From Nemertoderma westbladi (Eukaryota; Xenacoelomorpha; Nemertodermatida; Nemertodermatidae), in contig JAUCBJ010003584.1 in assembly GCA_032718475.1 (NCBI GenBank), positions 1 to 23,101 on the forward strand: a DNA stretch of 23,101 nucleotides, read 5' to 3'. The position numbers and the translations under genes are program-made. Below, piece by piece: positions 1 to 8,001 of this stretch (the first letter of the stretch is position 1; every line of letters starts with the position of its first letter). The notes beneath the pieces were generated by a model. The model ran no database searches. It was not told the DNA's origin and worked only from the letters and a program-made list of their open reading frames with translations.

Positions 1-56
1 GGTGAATAATGCTTCTGCCTATACTGCTATATCTGTCCTTGACAAGCAGACAAGTA

Positions 57-429
57 CCAGACTAGTTAAACCAGTCAGCTTAGTTGTTCATGTGCTGCTC
101 GAAGTCCCAAACTTGTTAACCATTCAGCTTAGTTGTTCACGTGCTACTCGAAGTCCCAGACTAGTTAACCAGTCCTGCAGTCAGCTTAGTTGTTCACATG
201 CTGTTCAAAGTCCCAGACTTAGCTAACCAATCAGCTTAGTTGTTCACGTGCTGCTCGAAGTCCCAGACTAGTTAACCAGTCAGCTTTAGTTGTCCACGTG
301 CTGCTCGAAGCCCCAGACTAGTTAACCAGTCAGCTTAGTTGTCCACGTGCTACTCGAAGCCCCAGACTAGTTAACCAGTCAGCTTAGTTGTTCACGTGCT
401 GCTCGAAGCCCCAGACTAGTTAACGTACT
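57..429. repeat. 49-bp minisatellite array
   Basis: About eight tandem copies of a roughly 49-bp unit. Each contains the near-palindrome GACTAGTTAACCAGTC followed by TTAGTTGTTCACGTGCTGCT and CGAAGYCCC. Most units keep the E-box palindrome CACGTG. Copies differ by single substitutions, small insertions (for example TCCTGCAGTC near 172) and one extra T near 286. The array is broken at 429 by the retrotransposon at 430-1830 and resumes at 1831. The open frame through its first 226 bases reflects the repeat, not a gene. Confidence 0.9.
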
Positions 430-1830
430 ACTAATACTACTAGGATCGGCATGCTGCATTGCAGCTGCATTTTTAAGAATGCTGTGCCGGCTTGTCAACA
501 AAATTGCACCGCCACAACTCCCTATCACGATCACCCATGACATTTGCTAGATCATCCGCATCTTTAAGGCCAGTGTCCTTTAAGATGCGTCTCAAGAAAG
601 TCATGGGCTGTCCACCATGCTTATTCACTCCATGAGGCTGCCAAAGTACAAGATTATGCACTGGCTGGTCCTCACGGCGAAAGCAATGTCCTGCAAAGCG
701 GAGGCGATTTTGTTCTAGTGTCAAGCTTGGGGGAACCAATGAGACACCTCCAATGTTATATAGTGTCTGGTTGGAGATGTGTGCATTGTACTTGACACAA
801 TGTACCCGGCGTAGCATTCTTGTGAATGTGCCATCCAGAGATTTGGTGTCCTCAGCAGTTAGAGCCCAGCATGGACTCCCGTAGAGGAGTACTGGAACTA
901 CTGCTGCTCTAAATAATCGGACCTTAAGTTTCCGATTAATTCTAGGTGACTTCCAAATCCTGGAAAGCCTATTTAAGGCTGCCCATGCCTTTCCCTTACG
1001 TATTCGAAGGTCCTCACCTGACTTCCGGATCCATGATCCCAGGTAACAGAAGTCGTCCACATGCTCAAGCATACCATCCTTTGAGCTTATGCTCATCCAA
1101 TCAGAGACTTGCTGAGGACTTTCAAAGTTAACTGTCAGAATTTTGGTCTTTCTGGAGTTAATAAAAAGACCAACACTCTGACACTAGAAGCAGCATGTTC
1201 TAATGAGCTGAGGAGCCGCTGGGCTCCCTCTAATGATTCTGAGAGTACTCCTAAGTCATCAGCAAAGTCTATATCAGTTAGGTACTTGGCAGGATTTCCT
1301 CGACTTCTGGAGCCAGTAGGTGGAGTTATCATTACCCCATCATCATTATGATGATCTAAGGACATGCGTAGAACATAGTCAACCACAATAATGAACAAGA
1401 ATGGTGCAAGTGTGTCTCCTTGGAGGACGCCCCATAACACTTCAAATGGTTATGTGTCACCGTCAACAGTAGACGCAAATGTTGTCGAACCATTGTATAC
1501 TGATCTGATTGCTGCAATAATTTCATCAGGAATCCCATATAATGAAAGTATGCTGAACATACGTGAGCGAGAGACTGAATCAAAGGCCTTGAAGAAGTCA
1601 ACAAAGATAACAGCCAGATGCCTGTCTTTCTTTTTTGATAACTCTTCAATTATCCTTCTAAGTGCCAAAATGGGCTCCATGGTCCCACGACCTTTACGGA
1701 ACCCATTCTGATTTCCACGTAGCAGTCTCTCATCAATGGGATCCCTGATGCGATTTAATAGAATTCTATTGTATAGTTTTGCAGCAATCGAGATCAATGA
1801 GATTCCCCGAAAAGAACCATGGAGTGTACA
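430..1830 (-). mobile_element. RTE-like non-LTR retrotransposon, 5'-truncated, copy 1
   Basis: The insertion is bounded by a perfect 10-bp target-site duplication, TTAACGTACT, at 420-429 and 1831-1840. On the minus strand it carries the end of a reverse transcriptase gene (473-1816), then a short 3' UTR and a tail of TAG/TAT-type trinucleotides next to 430. A microsatellite-like tail instead of poly(A) fits RTE-type LINEs. The 5' truncation falls just upstream of the conserved FRGISL motif. It inserted into the 49-bp minisatellite, whose unit continues beyond the right duplication. The last ~680 bases nearly match the copy at 5788-6505. RTE, RTEX and Proto2 clades cannot be separated by eye. 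Confidence 0.85.
473..1816 (-). pseudogene. RTE-like reverse transcriptase, C-terminal two thirds, broken
   Basis: Reverse transcriptase copying the element's own RNA into the genome. Read on the minus strand, it starts at FRGISLISIAAKLYNR, then shows NGFRKGRGT, the FVDFFKAFDSV motif (catalytic block A), VLWGVLQGDTLAPFLF (block B-like) and DIDFADDLGVLS, the FADD catalytic motif. After these come the thumb and C-terminal region, with VLLYGSPCWALT and RLRFAGHCFRRED, typical of RTE/RTEX-type proteins. The frame carries one in-frame stop between the FVDFF and VLQGDT segments (near 1447) and a frameshift near 1160-1190, before KTKILTVN. The endonuclease half is missing through 5' truncation. A dead copy, but only lightly decayed. 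Confidence 0.85.
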
Positions 1831-1879
1831 TTAACGTACTGGTTTAGTTGTTCACGTGCTGCTCGAAGTCCCAGGATAG
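1831..1879. repeat. Minisatellite resumes after the LINE insertion
   Basis: A partial 49-bp unit (TTTAGTTGTTCACGTGCTGC then TCGAAGTCCCAGGA) follows the right-hand copy of the target duplication. It shows that the LINE inserted inside the array rather than beside it. Confidence 0.75.
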
Positions 1880-2424
1880 ATAAATCAACAACATTAACGG
1901 ATGGGTGAGTTAAACCGATAAGAAATCATTTATTCAGATTCAATGAATTACATTAGTCTTTACTGTTTACTCTATTCATGTATTCAATGTTAAAACAGAT
2001 TTGAATTTACCGCCAATATATAGGTGGCAGATCTAATCTTCCACCCTTTCCAGTACAAATAACATGTCTTGAAATCATTTGAATTTCCCGGGCTATGAAG
2101 CAGGGTGGCACCATTTAGGGACTTGTCTCAGTTACCGGTAGTCAGTAGATCAGTACTTGGCATTGCAGGCCTGACAGCAGACAGCTTGACTCTGAGATGA
2201 GGAGCAGAGGAGTGCAGGCAGGCAGGTGCAGGAGTGAGGCTACAGCATACAGGGATAGGGATAGGCCAGTCTGTCAGTCAGCCTGTAGGCGTGTAGGCCC
2301 TCCTGCTCCTCTCAGCCTCTCCTATGCAGCTCTACCCTGCTTCTGCTACCGGTAGTTCTGTACTGCTAGTGGCTAGGCTAGCAGCTATAGGCCTGACAGT
2401 AGGGAACATAACATACCGGTACCC
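1880..2424. other. Intergenic, no gene seen
   Basis: No convincing coding frame, RNA gene or inverted repeat was found. The sequence is rich in short direct words such as CAGTCAGTC, GGCAGGCAGG and GGGATAGGGATAGG, and contains three ACCGGT-centred palindromes (near 2134, 2348 and 2414). Confidence 0.5.
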
Positions 2425-2905
2425 TTACAGCCTTAAATAAGCTCCAAAAGTGGGTTCTTATTTAAGGAAAATTTGTCTTATTTAGGGGTTTTTGGGCCTT
2501 TTTTGGATATTTTTTCGATATAATAGGCCTATGCCAGTATGCAATAACTTGTTTCAGGAAAAAATACCGCATAATTTTATTTCACAATGTAAACGTTTGG
2601 TCTTTCTTGAACATAACTCAAAAAACCAGAAAGCATTTCACTGTCCGGTTTTTTTTCTACAACTACAAGCGTTTTAAAATTGCATCAAAAATACGTCCAG
2701 TTCTTAAATACAGAAATAAGGGGAATTTTTTTAAATTTACCTTATTTAAGATATCGAAATTGTACACATAAATACTAAAAGTCCCTAAATACTGAAATAA
2801 GAACCTTTTGACCTGGGTTTCTTATTTAGGAATACACTGATACAAATTTGTATTCCAAAATCTGCACACTCCTTCCTTAAATAAATTATATTTTCCTTAT
2901 TCCTT
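2425..2905 (+). repeat. AT-rich dispersed repeat, copy A
   Basis: About 480 bp that recurs in inverted orientation at 15025-15505 with clear similarity along its whole length. Shared landmarks include CTTAAATAAGCTCCAAAAGT, GGGTTCTTATTTAAGG, TTGGGCCTTTTTTGGATATT, TTTGTATTCCAAAATCTGCA-type ends and many copies of the word CTTATTTAAG. No transposase is present. It could be a non-autonomous DNA transposon or a fragment of a larger element. No clear target duplication was found, so the ends are approximate. Confidence 0.75.
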
Positions 2906-2929
2906 ACAGCAGTACAGTAGGTCAGTCAG

Positions 2930-3300
2930 GGGTGCTGGTCACCTCGCCGCACTGTCACTTCGCCGCAGGTCACCTCGCCGCATATAATGTGCGGCGAGGT
3001 GTCTTTGCGGCGAGGTGTCTCACTGTGAATGCCATTTCGCCGCAAATTATCGGACACCTCGCCGCAAGTCAATATTAATCATTTATTTATATATTTACAG
3101 GGAAGCCTACTAAGCCTAGTTATGGCATTGGACATTATTATAAGAAGAAATAAAATAATACGGTAAGGTTTGTTGTTCTATTATAATTACTGTATTATTA
3201 TAGATATACAGTGAGAGTATTTGAGTTACGTATTAGATTATAGTAAAACAGTCCTAATCGTATGTTTGTCAAAAATGTTGATCAGTTGTTTAAAACAAGT
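2930..3300 (+). repeat. Left inverted arm of the MULE-type element
   Basis: The outer part (2930-3075) is a cluster of CACCTCGCCGC / GCGGCGAGGTG words in both orientations, each about 15-17 bp apart, so the arm can fold on itself. The inner part runs from AAGAAGAAATAAAATAATAC to GTTGATCAGTTGTTTAAA and matches 5634-5787 in reverse complement. About 60 bases in the middle (near 3085-3140) have no counterpart on the right. Confidence 0.85.
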
Positions 3301-3510
3301 GTGACGTTATGAACGTTAAAAAATTTATATTTAAAATTGTAATGTATGCCTGCAGTATATTTCACTAGTTCAAATTTGGAATAAAACATTTCATTGCGAA
3401 ATGTATCTATCTAATAACTATTTACGTACATGTACAATGCGTACATGTAATTTTAGTAATGCAGTAACTAAGAACGGAAACTGAACTGAAGTAAAGTAAC
3501 ATAATGTAAT

Positions 3511-4715
3511 AAGGTTAATACTGTATGTTTATGTTAACTGATCACAGTCCTTAATTGCAACTCTAAGGGTCTGTTCAACACATATTACTATGGGGAGGGA
3601 AGGGTTCGGGAATACATGTTACGTTTGCAGAGGGTCTGAGGTGGGGTGGGGGGGGGGGGGGGGTTCGGGTGCTTTCAATATACTGTACGACGAGGTTTGC
3701 AGTTTAAAGTTTAAATTTATGATTTGCAATAATTTTCTTTTATTTTAAATTGTCACATATGGGGGGGGGGGGGGGGGGTGTCCCATAGTTCATAACTGTT
3801 GCGTTGACTGCAGTACAGTATATTGCACTAGTTCACTAGTTCAAATAAAATATTTTGTTGTAATACGTACCGTAACTTAAGTTTCGTTAATTTACATCGC
3901 CAAGTAATAGTGTTATGAAATAAAAGACCCGCATCATTAAATCTTTGCAGGTGTGGAATGGGGGGGTGGGGGCTTCAATATGCGTACTGTACACGAGATT
4001 TGCAGTTTAAAGTTTACATTTATGATTTGAATTCATAACTGTTGCGTTGACTGAGATAATACATTTCCATAATACATTAGCCCGTTGGTGTCGTATGACT
4101 GCCGACTGGCTTACAAGAGTCACCTGTAATGGGACCATCGCCGCCTCTCGGTGGAGAAGCTCCAACAGTGTGTAGAACGGGAGGTGGTCTCGTTCAGTTC
4201 GTGTATTCAATCTCCGATGCCACCCTTCAACATCGTTATTAGTTGTTAGTTCAAATTTGGAATAAAACATTTCATTGCGAAATTTATCTCTCTAATACAG
4301 TAACTATTTACATCATTATGTACAAAGTAGCACTTTGCAGCGTTATGACCCGAGTTTATTTATGTACCGAGCGAGCGCAGCGAGGGATGTTTACACGTTC
4401 GGTATGTGAAGAAATGATTTTATGGATGCTCATTTATACATTTTCGTCGTATACATTCTGGTCCCGTCTCTGCAAACTGGATAATAAAGCACCACGCATT
4501 AACATATGGAAATAATACATTCTGGAATACTGTAATTGAAGTTGTTTCCATGTCATTCATTACTTTGCAGCGTACCTCAGACCCACCTCAGACCCTCTGC
4601 AAACGTAACATTTATTTCCGAACCGTTCCCTCCCCATAGTAATTTGTGAACAGACTCTTAGAGTTGCAATTAAGGACTGTAATCAGTTAACATAAACATA
4701 TAGTATTAACCTTAT
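3511..4715. repeat. Inner inverted repeat and duplications of the MULE-type element
   Basis: The segment 3511-3646 (GGTTAATACTGTATGTTTAT through GCAGAGGGTCTGAGGTG) is matched in reverse complement by 4583-4715. Between them are direct duplications. TTCAAATTTGGAATAAAACA is found near 3370 and again near 4250. The block TTTGCAGTTTAAAGTTTA followed by TTATGATTTG is found near 3695 and 3998. Homopolymer runs lie at 3648-3663 (G16), 3761-3778 (G18) and 4750-4773 (C24). The interior looks reshuffled rather than like an intact element. Confidence 0.75.
4007..4270 (-). pseudogene. MULE-like transposase fragment
   Basis: An 87-codon minus-strand open frame. Its first half reads FELTTNNDVEGWHRRLN, then LPFYTLLELLHREAAMVPLQ. 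The TNN-x-x-EGWH-x-x-L-N pattern followed by a leucine-rich helix with HxEA is what I recognise from the region downstream of the catalytic core in animal MULE-type transposases. The catalytic DDE part, N-terminus and C-terminus are not present as open frames. The apparent start methionine lies inside decayed sequence and is not a true start; the last ~20 codons look non-homologous. Family assignment is from motif memory and is supported by the 9-bp target duplication of the surrounding element. Confidence 0.6.
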
Positions 4716-4773
4716 GTTTGATATGACTAGAATGATGATAAAATTTCAGCCCCCCCCCCCCCCCCCCCCCCCC

Positions 4774-5277
4774 TTCCCCAGAACTATACTCTCCAGTTGA
4801 AACTGGTGATGTTAAGGACACGCCATTTAAGGACACTCAGCAGTGTTGCTAGTGCGATAAACGAAAGTCAATCAATCAGGTTACACTGTTATTTTTGGGA
4901 GAATCAGGCGTTATTTGCGTCGACTTTCCCCTGGCCGCTTGGAGGCATATGAATTTTGATTGCGTCGAAAGTCAACGCCCCCGGTATATGTCGTTATAGC
5001 TCTATTGGTTTGGTATAGGACGGTTTTAGTTCGGTATAGCTCTGCATTGGATTGAATTGAAATCTCTTTTTATTAAAATTATAAAGTAAAACAAATAACT
5101 AATGAAATCAACAATTGACATTTAAATACATGAATTCGAAACGGCAATAATTACAAATAACCACGCCATCAATAAACTGTTCACTCTTCTATAAAAACAT
5201 TTTATGTTTGGTATAAGGACAAAGGTTTATGCATACTGAGTAGAAACTAAAAATAAATGAATGATCATGCGTCCTAA
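4774..5277. other. Interior of the MULE-type element, no gene seen
   Basis: No coding frame or repeat match could be supported here. A short word pair, GCGTCGACTTTC (near 4918) and GCGTCGAAAGTC (near 4962), forms a small imperfect inverted repeat. Confidence 0.4.
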
Positions 5278-5450
5278 TTAATAGAATCTATTGAAATGGC
5301 AATGTTCTAATAAATTACAAGTTTTAAGTTTGTCTCAAAAGGACTTAACACTTACTGATTCGATAACGTCACTGGGAAATGAGTTCCATATTGGTACTAG
5401 GATTGTTAAAGGTCGCATCCCTTTTTGAACGTACAGTACCTTGCTTTATT
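5278..5450 (-). pseudogene. C-terminal end of a CR1/L2-like LINE reverse transcriptase
   Basis: On the minus strand a frame reads KGMRPLTILVPIWNSFPSDV, then IESVSVKSF, an in-frame TGA, DKLKTCNLLEHCHFNRFY and a TAA at 5278-5280. The pattern W-N-S-x-P-x-D-V-x-x-x-x-S-V-x-x-F is the usual C-terminal signature of CR1-, L2- and Jockey-type ORF2 proteins. Only the last ~50 codons remain and they contain one stop, so this is a relic. The sequence downstream on the minus strand (5030-5277) may be its 3' UTR, but I cannot show that. Confidence 0.5.
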
Positions 5451-5633
5451 TATTACTCTGTTGTGCCATCGGCGCTACAGAAATGGAATGCCATAGAACG
5501 CAACAGAATGTACAAGCCAATGGAATTAGACTTGAATGAATAAACCAATCCTGGGTTGTTGCGCCAATGCTGCCCATTGGTTATAGAGCTGTTGCGCCGT
5601 TGCGCTTTTGCGTGTTTTCGGGGAAGCCTTTTA

Positions 5634-5787
5634 AACAACTGATCAACATTTTTGACAAACTTACGATTAGGACTGTTTTACTATAATCTAATACGTTACT
5701 CAAATACTCTCACTGTATGTATATCTATAATAATACAGTAATTAAAATAGAACAACAAACCTTACCGTATTATTTTATTTCTTCTTA
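5634..5787 (-). repeat. Right inverted arm of the MULE-type element, inner part
   Basis: Reverse complement of about 3150-3300, including TTTAAACAACTGATCAACAT and GTATTATTTTATTTCTTCTT. The arm stops abruptly at 5787, where the RTE-like insertion begins, and resumes at about 6506. Confidence 0.8.
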
Positions 5788-6505
5788 CTACTAGTACTAC
5801 TAGGATCGGCATGCTGCGTTGCAGCTGCATTTTTAAGAATGCTGTGCCGGCTTGTCAACAAAATTGCACCGCCACAACTCCCTATCACCCATGTCATTTG
5901 CTAGATCATCCGCATCTTTAAGGCCAGTGTCCTTTAAGATGCGTCTCAAGAAAGTCATGGGCTGTCCACCATGCTTATTCACTCCATGAGGCTGCCAAAG
6001 TACAAGATTATGCACTGGCTGGTCCTCACGGCGAAAGCAATGTCCTGCAAAGCGGAGGCGATTTTGTTCTAGTGTCAAGCTTGGGGGAACCAATGAGACA
6101 CCTCCAATGTTATATAGTGTCTGGTTGGAGATGTGTGCATTGTACTTGACACAATGTACCCGGCGTAGCATTCTTGTGAATGTGCCATCCAGAGATTTGG
6201 TGTCCTCAGCAGTTAGAGCCCAGCATGGACTCCCGTAGAGGAGTACTGGAACTACTGCTGCTCTAAATAATCGGACCTTAAGTTTCCGATTAATTCTAGG
6301 TGACTTCCAAATCCTGGAAAGCCTATTCAAGGCTGCCCATGCCTTTCCCTTACGTATTCGAAGGTCCTCACTTGACTTCCGGATCCATGATCCCAGGTAA
6401 CAGAAGTCGTCCACATGCTCAAGCATACCATCCTTTGAGCTTATGCTCATCCGATCAGAGACTTGCTGAGGACTTTCAAAGTTAACTGTCAAAATTTTGG
6501 TCTTA
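5788..6505 (-). mobile_element. RTE-like non-LTR retrotransposon, 5'-truncated, copy 2
   Basis: About 718 bp that is nearly identical to the 3' part of the copy at 430-1830, with about seven substitutions and one 6-base difference (GATCAC, present at 523-536 but absent here). On the minus strand its 3' end again finishes in TAGTAGTACTAGTAGTA-type trinucleotides. It interrupts the right arm of the MULE-type element, so it is younger than that element. A possible 5-bp duplication TCTTA (5783-5787 and 6501-6505) is too short to trust. Confidence 0.85.
5833..6504 (-). pseudogene. RTE-like reverse transcriptase, C-terminal third
   Basis: An uninterrupted minus-strand frame beginning KTKILTVNFESPQQVSD and ending in VDKPAQHS and a stop. 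It covers the region after the catalytic FADD motif: LGSWIRKSSEDLRIRKGKAW, VLLYGSPCWALT, RMLRRVHCVKYN and RLRFAGHCFRRED. The same region in copy 1 (473-1096) differs by a few residues and two extra residues near MGDRD. It lacks endonuclease and catalytic palm, so it cannot act by itself. Confidence 0.85.
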
Positions 6506-6670
6506 TTAATAAGTAATTTGGATTAATATTGACTTGCGGCGAGGTGTCCGATAATTTGCGGCGAAATGGCATTCACAGTGAGACATCTCGCCGCAAGACA
6601 TCTCGCCGCACATTATCTGCGGCGAGATGACTTGCGGCGAAGTGGCAGTGCGGCGAGGTGACCAGCACCC
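6506..6670 (-). repeat. Right inverted arm of the MULE-type element, outer part
   Basis: Reverse complement of the left arm's outer part: GATTAATATTGACTTGCGGC and several GCGGCGAGGTG / CTCGCCGCA words, ending in GGTGACCAGCACCC at 6670 directly before the target duplication. It differs from the left arm at scattered positions (for example GACATCTCG for GACACCTCG). Confidence 0.85.
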
Positions 6671-6679
6671 GTCAGTCAG

Positions 6680-6865
6680 TAGGTGTTACACTTCTTTCAT
6701 AATTCTTTGATTTATGTCAGTCTGTATATTGCTAATTGTTGGGTTAAGAAGGACAATGGTTGCACTGCTTTCTTTAAATCCTCTATCAGTCTATAGAATA
6801 TCGTATCATAATGAAGTTGCTAGCACTGGCATTCTTACCCCATACGGTAGCATAGGATAGAATAG
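6680..6865. other. Spacer between transposons, no gene seen
   Basis: Unique-looking sequence between the MULE-type element and the foldback element at 6875. No open frame, repeat or signal could be supported. Confidence 0.4.
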
Positions 6866-6888
6866 CCCATTGACGGGTCCTACTAAAT

Positions 6889-7043
6889 ACCCAACTTTAC
6901 CCAACTCCACCCAACTTTACCCAACTTTACCCAATTTTACCCAACTTTTTACCCAACTTTACCACACTTTACCCAATACCACCCAACTTTACCCAACTTC
7001 ACCCAATCAATTACCCAATCCACTTTACCCAACTTTACCCAAT
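6889..7043 (+). repeat. Left arm array of foldback element 1
   Basis: About 14 units of a 10-bp repeat, ACCCAACTTT, with variants such as ACCCAATTTT, ACCACACTTT and ACCCAATACC. The YPTLPN-type open frame across it follows from the repeat. The inverse array is at 10249-10403. Confidence 0.9.
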
Positions 7044-7510
7044 CATTTCAATCCATCAATCCATCATCAGGCCTAATCAATTAGTTCAGTAGTTCTGTAG
7101 TTAGGCCTATCTACCATATCTGCATATCCAATCTGCCAATGGCTGATTGGAATGGAGGTAAGGCTGCAGAGGGAAACTTGATGCATATCTCAACCTGAAT
7201 GTTAAATTCTCAATTTAGGGAAAGGAACAGGTTATAGTGGCACGTTATTCTAGCCAAAACAATAAACTAAAGTCTATTCTATAGAACATCACTACCCCGA
7301 AATGCACCCTCAAACAGCCATATTGATCATTTTATTTATGTCTGGATGTGTTATGTTATGATTAAGTACTGGCTGACTGGACACTGGAGTATGACTATAC
7401 AGCTATAAACATGAATCCATAGCTGCATAGGCCTACTGCCTACACTGATACAAACCATTTCTACTATGACCTACTGTATTACAGCTGTACAGTCTGACAG
7501 TACTGCAGTA
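7044..7510. other. Interior of foldback element 1, left of piggyBac
   Basis: No coding frame. It holds one decayed unit (7206-7272) of the ~70-bp dispersed repeat seen also at 12608, 14018, 18177 and 19150: AATTTAGGGAAAGGAACAGG followed by TTATAGTGGCACG and CCAAAACAATAAAC. Confidence 0.55.
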
Positions 7511-7529
7511 TTAACCTTCGTCAGTATAC
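7511..7529 (+). repeat. piggyBac left terminal inverted repeat
   Basis: Starts at the TTAA target and pairs with 10104-10122 at 17 of 19 positions. Mismatches are at the 7th (T/C) and 12th (C/A) bases. Confidence 0.9.
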
Positions 7530-7539
7530 TTGGCAGCTT

Positions 7540-7557
7540 GGGGTAAAAAATTACCCC
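7540..7557. promoter_or_regulatory. piggyBac subterminal palindrome 1
   Basis: GGGGTAAAAAATTACCCC, an 18-bp near-perfect palindrome 10 bases inside the left terminal repeat. Related copies are at 7730-7747 and 10058-10075. Such subterminal repeats are candidate transposase-binding sites; the role is inferred. Confidence 0.55.
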
Positions 7558-7729
7558 AGCACTGTTTAATTGCGTTTTTATCTTGGAATGGAAATATTTG
7601 ACAACCTGAGCTCCTAGGTACCTTCCTAACTTTTACTGGCCTACACGACAGCACAAAAATAATTTTGGAAACTGCGGGGGGTCCATGGTTAAAATCAACG
7701 TTTTCAAAAGTTGTCCCAAAAGTTAACCT

Positions 7730-7747
7730 GGGGTAAATATTTACCCC
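7730..7747. promoter_or_regulatory. piggyBac subterminal palindrome 2
   Basis: GGGGTAAATATTTACCCC, a perfect 18-bp palindrome about 220 bp inside the left end. It is the best preserved of the three copies and has no counterpart at the same depth on the right. Confidence 0.5.
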
Positions 7748-8001
7748 AATCAAAACGCAGTTGAGTACTGCTAAATTAGGCCTATCTATAGTAATAAACC
7801 ATACCGGTACTCATATTACAGTATTACTAATAGCCTACCCATACCAGTACCGGAAATACAATAATTGTGCAGTTAGGCCCTATGCCCTAGCTACTTCAGT
7901 ATATTGAGCTCCTAGCAGTTTGTGATACCGGTACCGTACCGGTTGCCAGTAGTAGGTACCTACAATACTGTTCTGTTCTTACTATTATTCTTACTACCGG
8001 T

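Larger units (their letters stand above)
2930..6670. mobile_element. MULE-type transposon with long inverted arms
   Basis: The element is flanked by a perfect 9-bp target duplication, GTCAGTCAG, at 2921-2929 and 6671-6679. Both tips read GGGTGCTGGTCACCTCGCCG inwards. The arms are about 370 bp on the left; the right arm is split into 5634-5787 and 6506-6670 by an RTE-like insertion. The outer ~140 bp of each arm consists of repeated CACCTCGCCGC / GCGGCGAGGTG words. The body keeps a fragment of a MULE-like transposase (4007-4270, minus). A 9-bp duplication together with this transposase supports the Mutator-like superfamily. It has since collected a LINE tail (5278-5450), internal duplications and homopolymer tracts. 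Confidence 0.85.

Noticed and set aside
57-429. Possible CRISPR-like array
   Set aside because: The units are directly tandem with no unique spacers, and the window is eukaryotic.
5783-6505. TCTTA on both sides of RTE-like copy 2 as target duplication
   Set aside because: Only 5 bases, in AT-rich sequence that already contains TTCTTCTT; not reliable.
6889-7043. Interstitial telomere-like repeats (ACCCAACTTT / AAAGTTGGGT)
   Set aside because: The unit is 10 bp and does not match TTAGGG or other known telomeric repeats; it forms paired arms of a foldback element.
6870-7076. Tyr-Pro-Thr-Leu repeat open frame
   Set aside because: Direct translation of the ACCCAACTTT array.
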